Below, one piece after another: positions 22,346 through 35,450 of a stretch of DNA of 64,000 nt (within the stretch, counting starts at the first letter, position 1; every line of letters starts with the position of its first letter). The stretch lies in assembly GCF_016097555.1 (NCBI RefSeq), contig NC_054702.1, positions 75,784,679 through 75,848,678 on the forward strand. Direction: 5' to 3'. The stretch is from Gigantopelta aegis. Taxonomy: Eukaryota > Mollusca > Gastropoda > Neomphalida > Peltospiridae. A model generated the notes under the pieces. It did not search any database, was not told the origin of the DNA, and saw nothing but the letters and a program-made list of their open reading frames with translations. Made by a program: the position numbers and the translations under genes.

Positions 22346-25300
22346 ACCTAGACACAAAACAGTCCAAAAACATGCGACAATTGAAAACATAAGAAAACAT
22401 AAAGGTTCAGTAACGTTTATTTAATATTATCTACTCATCTAATGTTGTAATTTCCTTAAATAGAATAAGAAAATATATACGAAAAAAATATAAAAGGCAA
22501 GTTATTACATGGTGTAAAAGAGGCATGCGAACGACTGCCACGTCTGCACGTGACGTGTACGGTTATACAATGTGCACTGATTCGACTTTAGGGCACGCCA
22601 AGATATAACAACATATATAGTAAAAGGCAGAAGAAAGTGGCCCACATACCGGGGCTACAAACGAATAATTCAAAATGAAAATAAAAGTAAAAAATAAAAT
22701 CAGACTGATTATAAAAAGGCACAGTTTCCAAAAACTTACAAGAAAAATGTCTTTGTTGTGTATCATATAATATTATTATGTTATATATTCATTTTGCGTA
22801 CAATAATGGACTTCAAATGTTTCCTTAACGTGACTGTATTACAAACCACATATATTCACATTTATACTCCCGTCTCAATATACCTCTTGGATTTATGGAA
22901 GTATCATACTAGTGTTGAACAATCTAGTACATCTCGAGATCTTCAGTACGTTCTACAAAATATACCAGACGTTTCAGATAACGTACAGTACAGTATGTTC
23001 CAATAACGTACAACTACATGCTCAACGACCCCAGTCACATGAGTTGTACGTAACATACAGTCTATTCGAATAACAAAAACTGTTTTCTAAACAACGTACT
23101 TTACGTCTCGGAAAATGTAAACATTTTAGATAACGTGTTGTGAATTTCAGGCAGTCACGCCAGCCGATTACTTGACCATACGATATATGAGTTTAGTCTT
23201 GGCTGTCAAAGTAAAGATTTCCTGTTGCAATACCAGCCACCCGCCCAAAAAGAAGGCAATATAACATGAAAATACAACAATGACAGACAACTTTGATTAA
23301 CGTTATATATTATATATGCAACAAGAAACGGATTACAAGTTAAATACTAGTTTGGAATTCGGTGATCCGTGAACCCTGCATTGACGTATTAATGTACATA
23401 CCAGGGAAAACAAAGAAATGGGAAATAAACACATGCACATACTATATTTGTTCTTAAGAATGTGACTATATATGTTTGCAAAACTTGGTCACAAAGGAAT
23501 CAAAGTTTCCAATAAGATAATATTATAAACACTTTGAGCAAGGACATCCTAGAGCACAATCTTGAACACCACTGTCTGGAATGTACAGTGTATAGTAACA
23601 TAAATAATGGGATGTAAATATTAACAAACAAACAATAAATAAACAAAAACAAGTTAGTGTCCTTTTTGGTTTCAATCCAATTAATTTCCCTGCCTTGTTA
23701 AACAAGATCGGATATTATTAGTAAATAGAAAAAAAACCTTATTTTTGCGGAGACCTCTGTTAAACCTAGAGTACCTGTAGTGTTTCCTTTATGTTCATCA
23801 TCCATAATAAATTAAACCAAATTAAAACTTAAATGGACTAGCTGGCAATCTAAGAATGGTTATGAATGACAATAAAAACGATGTTCCAAACATGATAAAA
23901 AAAAACCCGGGAAGGAACAAGACCAAAACTTTCAGTTGATTAAAATTAGTTTTGTGTAGTCTACATACTATTTATAAAATCTATTATTATTATTAACTCC
24001 ACTGAAGCCAAATTAGTTTATATTATATTTACCTACCCCTCCTAAATTTATTTTAAAAAACGGTCCTAAATGTAGAAAGGGGCTACCAAATAATCATAGA
24101 TATTGCTAAATAACCGGTGATTACATCTTTGATGCTTAACAAATATAACACAAATATTAATTTGAATAAATGGTAATTTAAACATAAAACTATATAGAAT
24201 AAAGCTTTAGGAATAACATGAAATAAATAACAAAACTGAAGAATACTAAATGAATTCTGGAGAAAAGAATATTGGTGGGGCAGACCAGTAGGCCTATATC
24301 CGCATGTGATTTAGCAGTTACATTTTTAAACAGTATGAACTTTATTATTTTAGTGCTGATAATGAAACATATTAATTGGCTCCCAGTCCATATAGCTGAA
24401 ACATTACTGAACGATCTTAAACGTGTTAATCTTTTGCAGAATATTTATTTTAAACACATTTTAATTTATAAAAAATTCCACCATATCAAAATTTTAAATT
24501 TGACAGAATTTGTAGACGAGCGATATTTTATATTCCTGGATGTTAATAGGTGTGCAATATGGAGAGAGCGACTAGATCCACATTCAATTAAATGAGCTGA
24601 ATTTGTAATAGTGATTGCTCACGCAAAAAACTCTTTAATACACGTACCTATAATCTGTTGCTTCATCTAATGACATTCTTTGGTACAAACTAATGAAAAT
24701 GTAACTTAAAATACATTATTGCAAAGAGGCATATATTACAGTGTAAGGAACTGCTAAACTTTATTAGATCGTAATTAAATGTGAAAAATCTTAAACAAGT
24801 GAAGTAATAAAGACATTTTTAAAAAGGTTTAAACCAGTTTTGAAAAAGAATAATTTTGGAATGGTTATCAGTAAATAAAGCTTAACAACAACATAATTCG
24901 ATAAATATTTACATAAACATGACTAATAATTTGTTTTTAAAAATCATTTTTAAAACGTTTGCTCACCTAACAATTAAATAAAAGTAACGAAATAACCATT
25001 AATTACATGTAAATCACTTTTAAACAAAATGACTTTCTCTAAGATTGAAAACTAATATTTTTTTGTACAAACGATTCTTTTTATAAGGATATAAAATTAA
25101 AATACTTGTTCAAAGAAATCCGAACAAGTATATTCCACTTATACACATCATTATAAGAAAAAATTAAAACAAAGTATTAACATAGGTCAATTATTTGAAT
25201 GTATTATGCCAATCTATTAATAAATACTTAATCGCTACACAGCACTAATTATCCAAGAATGGCAATGGATGGTAAAGAAAATATACACGGTAATGCTGCA

Positions 25301-26400
25301 AAATGAAGATCGTTTAAAGCTATGAAATAATATATATTTTTAAAGTGCACGATGTCGACCAGACCATGTATATACTGTATATTGCAACGTTTCCCTGGGA
25401 ACATTGCACTGCGATTCACGCAGGCGCAAATATTCCTTTCTTGTTTAGAATTGACTCATACTAGAATATTTACACTATCTATAATGATGAAATGGTATGC
25501 TAATCTATAGCTATGCATATAGCTATCATTACAAATAATATTGAAGATAAAATAGTTTAACAAAACAATAGTAACATCGGGAAGGTGTGTGTATAGGATG
25601 CGCGCGCACCCCTTCCTACATGTTTAATTACTTTCTGAGGACACATTGCCCAGATTTTCCTGGCCACGCCACTGACAAAATAATCAGAAATTAAATACAT
25701 ACTGATAAAATATTGGTAACGGTCAGTTTGATTTGGCGACATGAATAGTTACGCAATTTGACACCGATTTCCTGAAATCATCTCGCGTGTATTTGTATAT
25801 TGTTAAATTACATACATTGCCATGCAGACAGTCTTTATTACCTATGCGAGACATATACGTAGTGAGTGTTGCATGGGTTTTCTGAACACTAAGGTAATAT
25901 AAAAAATCTTTGAAAAAGTCAGTACCCCTCTACTATTATAATCAAGGGCACCACTTAGACTACAGTCTGATAACTGACATCAAAACCGACTGGGCTGCGA
26001 CATTTGCTGTTGAGCAAACCGATAGCACTCATTGATCAAATGCCAGGGAGAACCCCCGCTTTAGACCATTTTAGAGATTGCAATATCACAAAAGAAAAAA
26101 ATCTACGTGTCAGCATTTTCGCGATGTCTCTAAATACTCCTTGGCTCAAAGTCCACTAACCCGGATACCAGCGGTGTCGCCGAGTTTTAATCATACAATC
26201 AATAAATAACATGAATGAAAATGAGGTGTATCGATAAAATAACATGAAAAGAGGCAGAAAGAATTGCAAAATTCGGATATAATTATGTTAAATATGACTA
26301 GACATCTCAATAATATTATGCACCAAGATAAAGACATAAATATAAATATTACACACTATAATAAAACTTTTATGACTTCAATTTAAAATTAACATAAATA
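22346..26400. other. AT-rich intergenic stretch
   Basis: No gene or SINE recognised. 25938-26000 carries a 55-bp fragment (CACCACTTAGACTACAGTCT, CGACTGGGCTGCGA) that recurs at 31187-31240. Confidence 0.6.
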
Positions 26401-26407
26401 TCCACGA

Positions 26408-26913
26408 TTTATTTTTCCATAACGATTGCACCCAATAACAACATATTTGTAAAAAGATACACGTATAAGAAAAATAAGACTTCACGCAACGAAGTTCTAT
26501 TCAAAGTCGACTTCACAAGGTTACAATATTTATTATGCATATGGATTTTTGACTTCAAAAGTACGAAACAGCCAATGTCAAATGATGAAGGATAATCTTG
26601 TAAAAAAAACTCCAAGTGGATATATATATGTCACAGGACAGACACTAGCACACACTATTAACGACCAGTTACTTTGGGGACTGGAATGTACATGACGCCG
26701 CACTTCAGTGGCTGGAATGTCTTCATTAGATTTGACAAAGATGCAACTTGGTCTGAAGTCACAGAACACGGATGCTGCATATGAAATTTGTTCATGGATG
26801 AAATTTGGTCCACGTCATGGAAAGAGAATGCTAAAGATGTCACACGAGTTCATGACTAAGAAGGAATCATTTGTCCATAGCCAGTGATATAGAATATGAT
26901 GGAGTCAGTGACA
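26408..26913 (-). other. prox: Prox 3' UTR with candidate poly(A) signals
   Basis: After the stop codon the minus strand has no further coding frame. AATAAA on the minus strand occurs at 26529-26534 and 26408-26413. Either could end the mRNA, and a site further on is possible because the region is very AT-rich. Confidence 0.4.
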
Positions 26914-27099
26914 TTAAACATCGCCCAGTTGTTCCAGCCAGTTCGGGGACTTGAAGTACTCGGGAAGTGTGTCGTCCATTCTGGAAATCACTTTGTAGAT
27001 GGATTTCTTCCAAGAGGGCTCAGTATCTTTATTGGTTATAACGGCTCGGAAAAATTCGCGCAGAGTTGCTTGGATAACTAGTCTGAAACTTTCTGGTAC
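26914..27099 (-). CDS. prox: Prospero domain, terminal coding exon
   Basis: The acceptor CATATTTCAG|GTACCA opens in phase 0 after ...NNQLE and reads [17 protein letters not shown], then [15 protein letters not shown] and [15 protein letters not shown] before TAA at 26914-26916. These 61 residues (642-702) are the C-terminal part of the Prospero domain; [16 protein letters not shown] and PEYFKSPN match the family closely. The protein ends a few residues after the conserved LEQL, as in other invertebrate Prospero proteins, so the C-terminus is complete. Confidence 0.97.
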   Translation of the reverse strand, partial: VPESFRLVIQATLREFFRAVITNKDTEPSWKKSIYKVISRMDDTLPEYFKSPNWLEQLGDV

Positions 27100-27658
27100 C
27101 TGAAATATGAACGATTAACAAATATTAAACGAAATGTTAGACGGTTGTGAATATGACAAACAAAATGAACGCCATTTTAAGAGATTTACAAACATATGTA
27201 GATGTCAAAGGAATGGGAATGTTTGTTTAATGTCAGCCTAGCTTATTGTTAACTGTCCTTTGTTAGGTATTACTCGTGATGATTCTCACCTCTGGTTTGG
27301 TGTGGGATATATAGTACTAATTTATACCATATGGACTACACTTGAACATTAGCAATAAACTTCCTTTTATATACACCTTACAACTGACAGCGACTTATCT
27401 ATCTTGGTCTTTCATATACCAACAGTGGAGCACTGGTTAGAAGTCTCTCTCTCTGTCTCTGTCTCTGTCTCTGTCTCTCACTCTGTCTCTCACTCACACT
27501 CACACACACACACACACACACATGCGTGTGCGCACACCCACACACACACACAAATTCATCATCACCACGAGAGAGAGGAAGGAGGGAAATAGGAACGGGG
27601 AGAAGAGAAGAAAGAAAAGAGAAGAGACCGAAAATAAAGAATGAAGAAAGTGTGTGTA

Positions 27659-27720
<62 letters not shown>

Positions 27721-29714
27721 GTTCAATAGAATTATAATTCGGGTACCTCCTACGACCCCTCTATCCTTACCATCAAGTGATTACTATTTCTGTAATAGCT
27801 CTTTTAGCCCTGCTCAGTAGCTAAATAACTACGGACGTATTTGCCTTTACGTTTATCATTTGTGAATTGGCTTTTATTAAAGGACTGTCTGAGCGAAATC
27901 GATACTTTAAAACGTTGCTCTGGCATTCGTGGTTACAATATACTACAGAGGAACCTATATTTAAAAGGCTAGACTAAAATAATTAACAATTATTTAATTT
28001 AGTACTCCTTTTTTCCGCTTCTTCTTTTTTATCGCAGAACTAAAGATTTCCAAGAACGCTACAATTGTTTCTTGCACCAGCAAGACGTCAAACCGAACGA
28101 CGGCACACATGGCGTGCAACGCTGCACAAACGTGTAATTATTTTTTGTTGAATTCCTGCATTAAATGATCTTAGGACATAACATATATTTTGGTAATAAC
28201 ATAGCCGAGACTTGTGGCCTCCAATATCGGGGAGTCCTGCGTGACTAAACCAATCCCGCCCGTCCGGCGATTCCAGCCATCTTAGAACAAATATAGGACC
28301 GTAAGACATCATCTGCGGACAAAACTCCCTTCCTGTGACAGCCCATCATTTCTTTCAGATTAAACGTTCGGATTAAATGATCCACTTAGATCGTAAAATT
28401 GGCCAGCGCCAATTATCGCCGAGATAACGATCTCATAGACAAAGGTTTAATAATTTTAAACGACGGACACCCAGCCGGCAGAGTGGGCTCGTGTGGTTTC
28501 GGCATACACTCTTACATCACTCTTGAAGTCGACGATACGTTTATGGTGATTTCCTCCCAGCAAAGATTAAGCACCACTCGGAGATAATGCGTACAATTTT
28601 GTCAAGTACGGAGCAAAGTGTTTATTCCACACTTACGATCACGTATCATTTTTCCAAATTAACAAAAATCCGGGACTCAGTATCTGACTCTAAAACTATC
28701 TGAACTTCAAAGCTGAGATTCGATGACTGCGAGGGCATTTTGGTTTTTTGTATGACACACACATCATATGATATCTGTCCACAAGGAAGTCCAAGAGATA
28801 CGTTCTAATTATTGTCAAAACAATGATGATAGCCTATCAAGTGTTTGTCAAAGATTACTGAGCAGAAACATATTATTGTATTTTCCATAGTTTATGTTAG
28901 ACATAATAAACACTCGCTGAGATGGCAAAATGTCTATATTTGACTTGATACTGATAAGTGGTAAAATTATGTTACACAACCCACGTTTTGTAGAATAAAA
29001 ATGAGTATTTTTAGTTAAGTGGAACTAAGACAAGAGCTGGTTTATGTATATCACACACTACATATGTGAATACATTGCAAAGTATTTCAGATTTTAAATC
29101 CGCCCCCAAACTATTTTGCAATGATAAGCAATTAAAGCATTTTTTCAATTCTTGTTTTCTTTTTATTTGTTTTTCTTTTTAAAACAAATGTTTCGCCATA
29201 TTCAGTTTCTGATCTTATATTTTATGACAGTCGTTTCGGTACTATATAGAAAATATTATACGAGTCGCCATGTTAGATACCATTTTCTTTACAAGTTGTT
29301 TCATAATCGAATGAGCGAAAAATACATGTTTAAACAACACGTTGTAAAATAACTGTATCCAATGGATGTGAGAGAGCAGTATTCTAGTTATCACATATTC
29401 TGAAAAGATTTTTTTTTTAAATCAGGTTTAAACTGAATTTGTATGTCTTTTTTAACTACGCGCTTGCACAGTTGAAATAATTTTCGGAAGTGATAATTTC
29501 AGTGGATGGTCTGGCTTTGACATTCTTATCATCATCAAGGAACAGCGAATCCGATATAATATGTGGGAAAACACCGTGTGGTACATGTACCATAGATCTG
29601 TGTTCTCTGCACACTGTGTGTAAGAGAATATCACTACTGTAGTATGAGCGTTCGAAGAAAAAGAAGAGGAAGAAGACGAAGAAGAAGAAGAAGATGTATG
29701 TGCACGTGTCTCAC
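27100..29714 (-). other. Prox intron 5
   Basis: It holds a (TC)/(CA) microsatellite at 27446-27551, a (GT)(GA) microsatellite at 27658-27721 and a higher-GC stretch at about 28080-28600 with no convincing reading frame. The rest is AT-rich with no recognisable element. Confidence 0.8.
27446..27721. repeat. Cluster of TC, CA, GT and GA microsatellites
   Basis: (TCTG/TCTC)n, (CA)n, then a purine-rich spacer, (GT)n and (GA)n. Confidence 0.93.
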
Positions 29715-29859
29715 CTCGAGCTGGTTGTTGCGGTTGTAGTGCAGGTTGAGCACTCGGTACAACTCGGAATCCGTCGTCACAACCAGATCATCCACGTATT
29801 TGCAGCCTTCGGCGATCGACTGGCGGGCGTACTTCTCCATCTGTATGTAGTAGAACTCT
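29715..29859 (-). CDS. prox: Prospero homeodomain end / Prospero domain exon
   Basis: A 145-bp exon with acceptor GTATTTGCAG|A and donor CTCGAG|GTGAGA. The first base completes an Arg codon split over the 13-kb intron (AG|A), giving the junction [19 protein letters not shown], the most conserved signature of the family. The rest, ending [18 protein letters not shown] (residues 594-641), is the beginning of the Prospero domain that packs against the homeodomain to form one DNA-binding unit. The exon is GC-richer than the surrounding intron. Plus-strand open frames over it are shadows. Confidence 0.97.
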
Positions 29860-30597
29860 CTGCAAATACACAAACAATACACACATCTCAATACAAGATA
29901 TACGACCGTCATCAAGTACAGTATTATTTACTGATCAAAATAAACACACGTGTGTCTTGCTTTCACGCGCGATTATGAGGTAAATGTAATGTTAATAATG
30001 CAAACTTGGTTCTCGAATTTCGTTTGAAATGAGCATTTCCATTGTCTGTTCATTCCTACATCTTTGCAACCAATGCATACTAATAACAATATACCACAGT
30101 ACTTCATTTACTCTAGCAGGTTAGTAGGTATTACAGAAAACAATATATTTGAAAGTTAGTTTCAATGATATCATATGTTGATTACATGCATATCGTACTT
30201 TACTGGGGGGGGGGGGGGGGTGGTGGTAGAAGGAACTGGCACTGACAATAAAACAAATACTGTGATTTCTGCATATTGCATTATGTGTGGTATAAAATGA
30301 CACAAAAGTTATTTCGTATTGTATTGTAAAAACACTTATCCACTTCAAACAATAAACTGGCTCAAAGAATTTAACGTGCCATAATGTGTCATAAAGAACT
30401 ACTATTAAAAAATCAGTGTTTGTCCTGAAACAATATTCCATTCCCCAAAAATAATTTTATTTCCACTCACTAAATAAATACTTTGTCCATACTACAAAAT
30501 TGTTCATATGAGTACTTTTATAAAACACTACAGTTTGCAGCCATTGCAAGATGTTTTCGACTAGTTTACAGAGCATTTTTAACAACTAAAATTACAT

Positions 30598-31025
30598 GTT
30601 ATATATATTTTCTTGTTTAAAATGTCTGTGTTTGTACAAGTTTCTTGTTATTCTAATGTTTTAGTAGCCAAAATTGTATTTTACCTCCAAATAATTTTGT
30701 ACGTACAACCCCCCCAACCCCCCAAAAACCCCAACAACACCCCCCCCCCCCCAAAAAAAACCCAACAACAACCACCACCCCACCCCCCAAAAAACAACAA
30801 CAAACAACAACAACAACAACAACAAAAACACCCCCCAAAACAAACTAATACTGTATATCAGGAGGTAAAATGAAATCTGAACTACTACAAGCATTAGGAC
30901 GACCTGGAACATTCCACATACAAAAACTGATATTCTAAACAAGAATATGTATTCAAGATGTAACTATAATTCTTAAAAAGATTTATTATTTGGAAACATG
31001 TTGCATTCTCTGGATAGTCCTGTTA
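30598..31025 (+). repeat. Dispersed repeat C interrupted by an A/C tract
   Basis: Aligns with 54327-54620: TATATTTTCTTGTTTAAAAT, GTAGCCAAAATTGTATTTTA, CTCCAAATAATTTTGTAC on the left; ACATACAAAAACTGATATTC, AACAAGAATATGTATTCA on the right. Between them, 30707-30845 is almost only A and C. Confidence 0.7.
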
Positions 31026-31499
31026 ATAACATTAATAACATTAACCGAAGCGAGTGAAGTTCTGGTTAGTGACTCACCAAGAGTGGCTAGTTAACAGAAC
31101 TGTCTGCAAAGCAGTATGCCAAAGTTCTGGCAAGAAAGAAAAAGAGAGAGAAAAAAAGAAAGAATTTTTGTAACCAAGGCCACCATTTAGACTGCAGTCT
31201 AATAGCTGACACACTGAAACTGACTGGGCTGCGATTTTTGTTTTGTTTTAAAATCAAAACATTTCTAACAAATAAAATATATAATACACAATATGGATTT
31301 TTTCTCTTAGAGGAACAAGTTTTGTCTATGACGTTGATGAACTGACAAAATTATCTTTGCTTGCTATAAAAGGCAGTGTAAAGCAGTATTTTTAGTACCT
31401 TTTATTTTTAGAACGACCATCAAAATTGCGCCAAACTTCCTTCATCAAAATGCGCACTCATTTCCCTTTGGCTTAATCCTACGGGACATTCCAAATTAC

Positions 31500-31700
31500 A
31501 TAGCACCATACCCCCCCCCCCCCCCCACCCCCGTCACCGACTACGGTTGGACTGCTGGTGCTCCCTTGCAGGCGGTCCGTCCTTCACCCACCCCAACCTT
31601 TCCTGTCCTGGACGGAGAAACCGGCTGTGGCCGGTACTTGTGTCCAGGACAGGCGTGCGCTACAATAGCTTGCTCTGAATGTGCACGTTAAACCATTTTC
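31500..31700 (+). repeat. Dispersed repeat G with poly-C and hairpin
   Basis: A C17 run, then CCTGTCCTGGAC and its perfect inverted copy GTCCAGGACAGG 27 bp later, then GCGTGCGCTACAATAG and GTGCACGTTAAACCA. The copy at 41047-41175 has the same layout. Confidence 0.7.
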
Positions 31701-31949
31701 CAAGTCCAAGTATTTTTAGTTTGCTAGTAAATACAGTATTTTTATATACATTGTACTAAAACATGGTTTTATAACATAAGCCTTGGTCTGGGAAGGCAAT
31801 GCCGCTTTGTTAATACACTAAACGACAGTTAATGATGGTACACTCATAAACACGATAATGTGAGCAGAGAGGGGGAAAGAGAGAGAGAGAGACGGTTTAA
31901 TGTACAGCATGAGACAAACGCAACGACTTGTTCACGAACAATAAAACAA

Positions 31950-32345
31950 TTTGAGACAATTACCAGGCAGGCTGGTGGCCCGTTTTGAGCAAATATAAAT
32001 CTTTCCTCCACTGGGCGGAAGAACATAAGATGCGATGATGACGGCCAATTTGGCGTGGCGGCGGTGAGAAAGTAAACTGGGAATTAATCTCAATTAAGTG
32101 ATAATTCTCCCTCGCATACTTGATTATAGTTGATTGAGGAAGAGGCAGTTAACAAGCAATTGGACGGGGCAATATTTCTAACCAGGTCCCCGGTCCACTT
32201 GCCGCTCGTCTCAGATGCAATTATTCGCCACTTGCTCCCCTCTTCTAACCACATCTGAAGGAGACCCGTGCGGGTTCCGGGACTGCCTGGGAATGTTATC
32301 TTTGACATTTGGGTTTTCCTTCTGCCATTTAGAATCACTCTACAT
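31950..32345. promoter_or_regulatory. Candidate enhancer island in prox intron 4
   Basis: Complex, higher-GC sequence in an AT-rich intron. It contains paired homeodomain-type sites (GAATTAATCTCAATTAAGTG), GATA-like and E-box-like motifs. No credible protein on either strand. Inference only. Confidence 0.3.
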
Positions 32346-35151
32346 TTAAATACGTGCGCGCGACGTGACTCTACATCGAAGAACAGGGGACGTATAATGT
32401 CTATGATTTGAAAGCCATTAGCAATTCTTTGTATTATGAATGGAGCTGCTCGGGTGACGAGTTGCGAAGTTCGCCCTTATCAGTTTTCTCATTATACACG
32501 AAAATCAGCCGGATTCCGAACCGGCAGCATGGCAATAAAAGTAGCAGGGCAAAAGTCAACCCGCAATGGCCGCAGAGAACGTATAACTTAATATTATATA
32601 CGTTTCCACATAGTGAAAATTATATAAACTATTAGCAAGAAAACTAGTTTAATAAAATGGTTCAGTAAACAAACAGGAAATGAATGGATAAATTTATTAG
32701 TAAATTGATGCATGGATTAATGGATTTATTGATGGATGGATGGATGGATGGATGGATCATTGGTGAACGAACGGACGGATAAGCTGGTTGGCTGCAGTTG
32801 GCGAACGAAGTTATTGAAAGATAAACGGACGGACGGAAGAATGGATGAATGAGTAACAATCGCACCGTTTTATTATAGTAATTTTCGAAAATTTATCCAT
32901 TTTGATTAACGCAAGATAAAAATAACTTGTTTTTTTTTTTTAGCAATCTCTATTCTCAAATCAATGATAATGGTTTAATTTACGTCCCAGCCAATGCACT
33001 TATAATTCATTACAAACTGACGTTTGGGAAGGTTGATTTTGGAGCGACATTCAGAAACATTTTCGGAAGAGGTCGGTGAACAATCGGAATGTCGGAAACA
33101 CTCGAGCGTGTTCGTTAGACGTTCTAAAATCACCGGGTGTGTTGATCTCGGATGTGTAACGATTGCAGCGATTATTGTTCACACTAGTATCCACTTCCGA
33201 AACAGTTTGGAAACTCGATGTTCAACTGGTCTACGTTTATTGCACAGCGTCGTTTCATAGATACATACTATGCGATGTGATTAGTTTTAAAAAGATACTA
33301 GTAAGTACTAATGTAAAATAAAGTAATTGGAGAAAGTAAGGGTCAGAACTCAGGAAAAATGGTCAAATGCATCACGATTTTCTAATGGTGACTAATATGC
33401 CATGATCACAATATGTGTTAGATATCGTACAGATGCGCTTACACGGAACAATTTGCAGCAACAATTTGAAGAAAACGAATTGATTTGTCGTTCAAAAGAT
33501 TACTATTAAATGTAAAAAAATATAACATGTTCTAATACTTTCAGCTTTGACAATGCGTATTACAATGGAACAACAACAACAACAGCAACAACAGCAACAA
33601 ACTTTACAATTTAGGATAATGTATTCCAAATTATACGCGGTCATTTCTATAGATCGTTAATACCAATGGCACAGTAAAAAGACACCCTTTAGGATGGTGT
33701 AGACTCTATATCTGTAAAACATCGACCACAGTATAATTACAGTTGAATCCCGTTGGCATTCTCTATAGCCAAGTCTTGTCCCCATTTTACAAATATACTG
33801 TGGTGAAAAAAAGTACTTACTAATGTACTTATATATATATATATATATATATCGAGACCCCATTTTGTTCTTTATAAACATGTGTTGAAAGAGGTTTTGA
33901 AGAGAGGAATGGCCATCTCTTAAGTAAAGTAGCTTTTAAGCCTTCAATAATAGTGATGGAAGATGAAACCCACTGAACTCACAAAAACTGTCATAACTGA
34001 ATAGGTTGCCATCTGGACGGAACGGATTATGAACATTTGCAATAATAGTACCTATTGTATTCCAAGTAGCATAGTTAAGTGTTTATAATTGCGTTACTAA
34101 CTTTAATTACTGAATTTACAAACGAGGTCCGAGGCAACATTGTCCTCTCCAAGTGTCAAGTATCCTTTAAAAATGCAAAAGTAATATAAACCGGTTTCCA
34201 AAATGTATTTAAAATCGTGTTACATCACCAGTATTCGTAATTAAAACATTAATGGAAAGTAACTGATGGAGAAACAAATGGAACCACGGTGATCCTGGAC
34301 TATATATTAATCTTCTTATCCAAGTCAATGTCAAGACATTTACAAAACATTCTAGATTTACCATTTTCTAGCTACACGTCTATGGACTTCTTTCAAATAT
34401 AAACCAAGATATTAATTGTAGTGAGGTAGTTTACAATCACAGTAAAATTGCTTTGGCGAACGGTTGTAAATTTTAAGCTCATTAATAGCGTAAAATCAGT
34501 CACTGAGTTTGATCGTAGCTACAATCGTTTCGTAAAACGGGGGCCTGAAGTTTAACCTTTGGATGCTAACAAGAACGTAAATACACTCATGGATTAAAAC
34601 TAGTGCATCGTACTGAACTTCGAATGACAGACATATGGCAACGCACCAATAGATCATACACAATCTTGTTGATTTGTTTTTTCTCTCTCCCAAAGGTCTA
34701 GTAGTGTTCGGGTATCACATCTCAATATAGACCAGTGTTATTACAGGTAAGACACCCGTTATCGGCGTATCACGCTGGTCGGGTGTTTAATTAGTACATG
34801 TCGTCATCTTGTGCGATAACAAGCTGGCATCTTGAGCGGGCCAGACAACACGAGTCCTGTCAGCAGTGGATATAGCCCCGTTATACAGGGCAGAACTCTG
34901 GACCGCGATCAAAAGACAATTAATTATTGTGCACAACATTATTTAGTAAAGTAATCACAGATAGTGAAAGTTTCACTTTGTCGTCTCTCGCTCTCTGAGA
35001 TTAGATATGTAATGATCTGTTTCTTAATCGTACTGACTCTTACGCTGTTATAAAACAATGATTAGAAAGTGTTATTTAAAAACAAATTTTGAAAGCTAAA
35101 TGACCATTGAGAAAGGAGACAACATATATGCTAGTGTCGTTATACACTCCC

Positions 35152-35450
35152 CACAAAACACCCCAACAACAACAAAAAATATAATAATAAAACCAAAAAC
35201 CAAAATAAAACCAACATTAAAAACCAACAACAATAAAACAAAACGAAAAACAATAACAACAACAAAAACATGAAAAAACCGACCCCCCCCCCCCCCAACC
35301 CCCGCACAAAACAACTCCACCACCCACCAAAACAAAACAAACCGACAAAACATTAACTAAGATATTAGAAAAACAAAAACAAAAAACAAAAAACGCCAAA
35401 AACAACAGCAGCAGCAACAACAATAACAACAACTACTTATGTAAGGTGGT
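35152..35450 (+). repeat. A/C-only low-complexity tract, about 300 bp
   Basis: Nearly free of G and T on the plus strand, including C15 at 35282. The prox pre-mRNA would be G/U-rich here. Hydrophobic open frames on the minus strand are by-products. Confidence 0.9.

Larger units (their letters stand above)
3156..26400. other. Gene-poor interval between GALNT-like gene and prox
   Basis: Apart from the repeats listed separately I find no spliced or single-exon host gene on either strand. 14287-14755 (starting AAAGGGACATATCCTAG) may be another dispersed repeat. A higher-GC stretch at 18600-19080 has no coding signal. Short open frames here are repeats or chance. Confidence 0.55.

Noticed and set aside
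24272..24595. 107-codon frame with an INWLPV-like LINE motif
   Set aside because: One weak motif only; the rest does not resemble a retrotransposon protein.
29694..29978. 94-codon plus-strand open frame
   Set aside because: Antisense shadow of the Prospero-domain exon.
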